DNA of 64,000 bases, taken from positions 207,575-271,574 of the forward strand of contig JAWLCA010000001.1 of the NCBI GenBank assembly GCA_041687395.1, in the 5' to 3' direction. Positions 62,865 through 64,000 of the stretch are shown here, one piece after another. Numbering within the stretch: position 1 is the first letter of the stretch; every line of letters begins with the position of its first letter. Position numbers and translations under genes: made by a program. The notes under the pieces were generated by a model that ran no database searches, had not been told where the DNA came from, and saw only the letters and a list, made by a program, of their open reading frames with translations. The DNA is from JAWLCA01 sp041687395. GTDB taxonomy: Bacteria > Pseudomonadota > Alphaproteobacteria > Rhodobacterales > Rhodobacteraceae.

Positions 62865-62940
62865 ATGCGCGCTGCGCCTTGATCTGGATCATGGCGTGAC
62901 AGGTTCCCCTGGGTCAGCTTTCATGTGGGGAGGACCGCAA

Positions 62941-63198
62941 ATGGAGCACATGGAGAGGATCGACAAGCACATCCAGCTGGTGACCCGGATGAGCGATACG
63001 GTCGGGGCCGATCTGGCCGCCGCCTTGGCCGACAATCGGCTGACCGGCGAGCAGTATCGCGGCGCCGTGCTCCGTTGCACCGCTTGCGGGCACGAGGACG
63101 CCTGCGCCGACTGGCTGAAGGACCACGAGGCCGGGGCCGAGGCACCGCCCGACTATTGCCGCAACGCAGACCTGATCACCCGGCTGGCCGAGGGCTGA
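62941..63198 (+). CDS. DUF6455-family small protein
   Basis: 85 residues. MEHMERIDKHIQLVTRMSDTVGADL then a Cys-rich block YRGAVLRCTACGHEDACADWL with Cys-x2-Cys and another Cys, ending PPDYCRNADLITRLAEG. The pattern fits DUF6455 (Rhodobacterales). The Cys group could bind a metal or cluster. ATG 62941 follows GGAGGA. An in-frame ATG upstream at 62923 lacks such a site. It sits 76 bp after the last dyad of the composite element. Confidence 0.85.
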   Translation: MEHMERIDKHIQLVTRMSDTVGADLAAALADNRLTGEQYRGAVLRCTACGHEDACADWLKDHEAGAEAPPDYCRNADLITRLAEG

Positions 63199-63693
63199 TC
63201 AGCCCCGCTCTTCGGCGTAGATCAGGTTGCTGCTGTAATCGGTGATCGTGATGGCGCATGCGCCTGCGCGCACCGGGCGCAGACGGGCCAGCAGCGCCTG
63301 TGCCAGTGGCCCTTGGGCCGTGGTTCCGCTGGGGCACCGGTCCACCGTGGCCAGCGAATAGCCGCGCCCGGCCAGGCAGCGCTGGAAATACTCCTGCCGC
63401 AGATCGGCGTTGGCATCAAAGGAATAGACCTCTCCGGGCACCCATTCGCTGGGCTCGATGTAGCAGTTCTTGCCGTCGCGGTCGCAATACCGGCGCGCAG
63501 GGATCCAGTAGCCGGGGCGCTGGCGCACCTGCGTGTTGACGGGGATATTCCGCGTGGCCTCCACCTGGCACTGGAAGATGTCGCGGTCGGCCTGTGCCGG
63601 GGCGGTGTCGGCGCGGTAGGCATAGGTCGTGGTGCCGGGGCCGCAGGCCGAGAGCGCGAGGAGCAGGGCCAGGGAAGCGGCGAGCCGGGACAT
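63199..63693 (-). CDS. Lipoprotein with four-Cys mature domain, function unknown
   Basis: 164 residues. Lipobox LSAC with Cys17. The mature part has IFQCQVEATRNIPVN (a Cys-x-Val element), CDRDGKNCYIEPSEW and FQRCLAGRGYSLATVDRCPSG, several Cys that may form disulfides. It resembles conserved Rhodobacterales lipoproteins of unknown role. ATG 63693 chosen as signal start. Its stop lies next to the DUF6455 stop (convergent, no gap). Upstream 250 bp holds a palindrome. Confidence 0.75.
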   Translation of the reverse strand: MSRLAASLALLLALSACGPGTTTYAYRADTAPAQADRDIFQCQVEATRNIPVNTQVRQRPGYWIPARRYCDRDGKNCYIEPSEWVPGEVYSFDANADLRQEYFQRCLAGRGYSLATVDRCPSGTTAQGPLAQALLARLRPVRAGACAITITDYSSNLIYAEERG

Positions 63694-63910
63694 GGCGGAG
63701 GCCTTTCGTGGTGCAATGACTAAGGGTCGCACAAGCGCAGAGAGTCGGGCAAGAGGCCCGCGCGTTCAGGGCGCAAATCAGTAAGGACGCAGAAGCCAGT
63801 ATCTCTTTTCCAGTCTTGCCGAGGGATACTAACCTGCTTGACCCAGCTCCCGTATTTTGTTTGAACACCGCAAATAGAAAGCCAGATAGGGGTCGACTAT
63901 GTAGTTCGGC

Positions 63911-63927
63911 CTGAACAATGTGTTCAG
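63911..63927. promoter_or_regulatory. Perfect palindrome CTGAACA-N3-TGTTCAG
   Basis: CTGAACA (63911-63917), ATG and TGTTCAG (63921-63927) form a 7-3-7 perfect dyad, typical in size of a dimeric repressor site. It lies 17 bp upstream of a possible gene start at 63945, in the 251-bp gap on the right edge. Confidence 0.55.
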
Positions 63928-63944
63928 CCTGTTGTGAGGACCTG

Positions 63945-64000
63945 ATGCCGCCGATCTGGAGCGGTTTGGGCAGCGAGGATTTCGGGTATGATCAGCGCAA
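63945..64000 (+). CDS. Possible gene start at right window edge
   Basis: ATG at 63945 after GTGAGGAC, then 18 residues MPPIWSGLGSEDFGYDQR and open to the end of the window. Too short to assign a family. The upstream palindrome would be a natural operator. Confidence 0.4.
   Translation, partial: MPPIWSGLGSEDFGYDQR

Overview
This GC-rich 64-kb window reads as a contiguous chromosomal segment of an alphaproteobacterium, most likely Rhodobacterales (Rhodobacteraceae/Paracoccaceae). The support is gene content and order: a choline/choline-O-sulfate to glycine betaine cluster, a short ProS, a VPLPA-CTERM surface protein, a standalone divergent FliG, a TTAA-N7-TTAA CtrA-type site, yajC-secD-secF next to ccmABCDG, and a pyrB with a degenerate dihydroorotase beside it. 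About 66 protein genes are supported. I saw no rRNA, tRNA, CRISPR array, transposase, integrase or phage structural gene.

Layout. 1-2.4 kb: an RND adaptor (cut by the window edge), a MoaB-type protein and a family-4-like uracil-DNA glycosylase. 2.4-5.7 kb: pyrB, a membrane protein, a dihydroorotase-like pseudoenzyme and plsY, overlapping or nearly so. 5.9-7.1 kb: a DEAD-box helicase. 7.5-15.9 kb: choline regulon, with choXWV reading left and betI-betC-betB-betA reading right from one BetI-type palindrome. It is followed by a hemerythrin and an M20 amidohydrolase. Two related elements built on a 16-bp palindrome lie at the ends of this block. 17.9-28 kb: a TspO-like protein, serS, the Sec accessory genes, cytochrome c maturation genes, a periplasmic rhodanese and an SDR. 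28-37.7 kb: VPLPA-CTERM protein, TM2 protein, aconitase, DUF1223, a LpxL-type acyltransferase, FliG-like protein, a tiny exported protein, purB and a Gdx-type SMR exporter behind a guanidine-II riboswitch. 38-43 kb: moaA and small envelope genes. 43-50 kb: ppx, ppk1, an Hda-like protein, a PerM-type permease and proS. 51-57.6 kb: lolC/E, lolD, gph, glmU, glmS and an AlkD-like protein. 57.6-63.7 kb: parE, a DUF1007-NicO metal exporter pair, MATE, DUF6455 and a lipoprotein.

Most of the genes are core functions. The more unusual material is non-coding. (i) A composite element occurs twice, downstream of the two efflux genes gdx and the MATE gene. It has five hexamers at 11-bp spacing, a 51-bp spacer and two or three AGC-N6-GCT dyads at 16-17-bp spacing. 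I do not recognise it. (ii) A guanidine-II riboswitch precedes gdx. (iii) Two same-orientation elements flank the choline block. (iv) A large cloverleaf-like inverted repeat separates betB from betA. Among proteins, the pyrB-linked dihydroorotase lacks its metal ligands, and the uracil-DNA glycosylase lacks three of the four family-4 Fe-S cysteines and carries an 11-base homopolymer. No complete new multi-gene system was identified.
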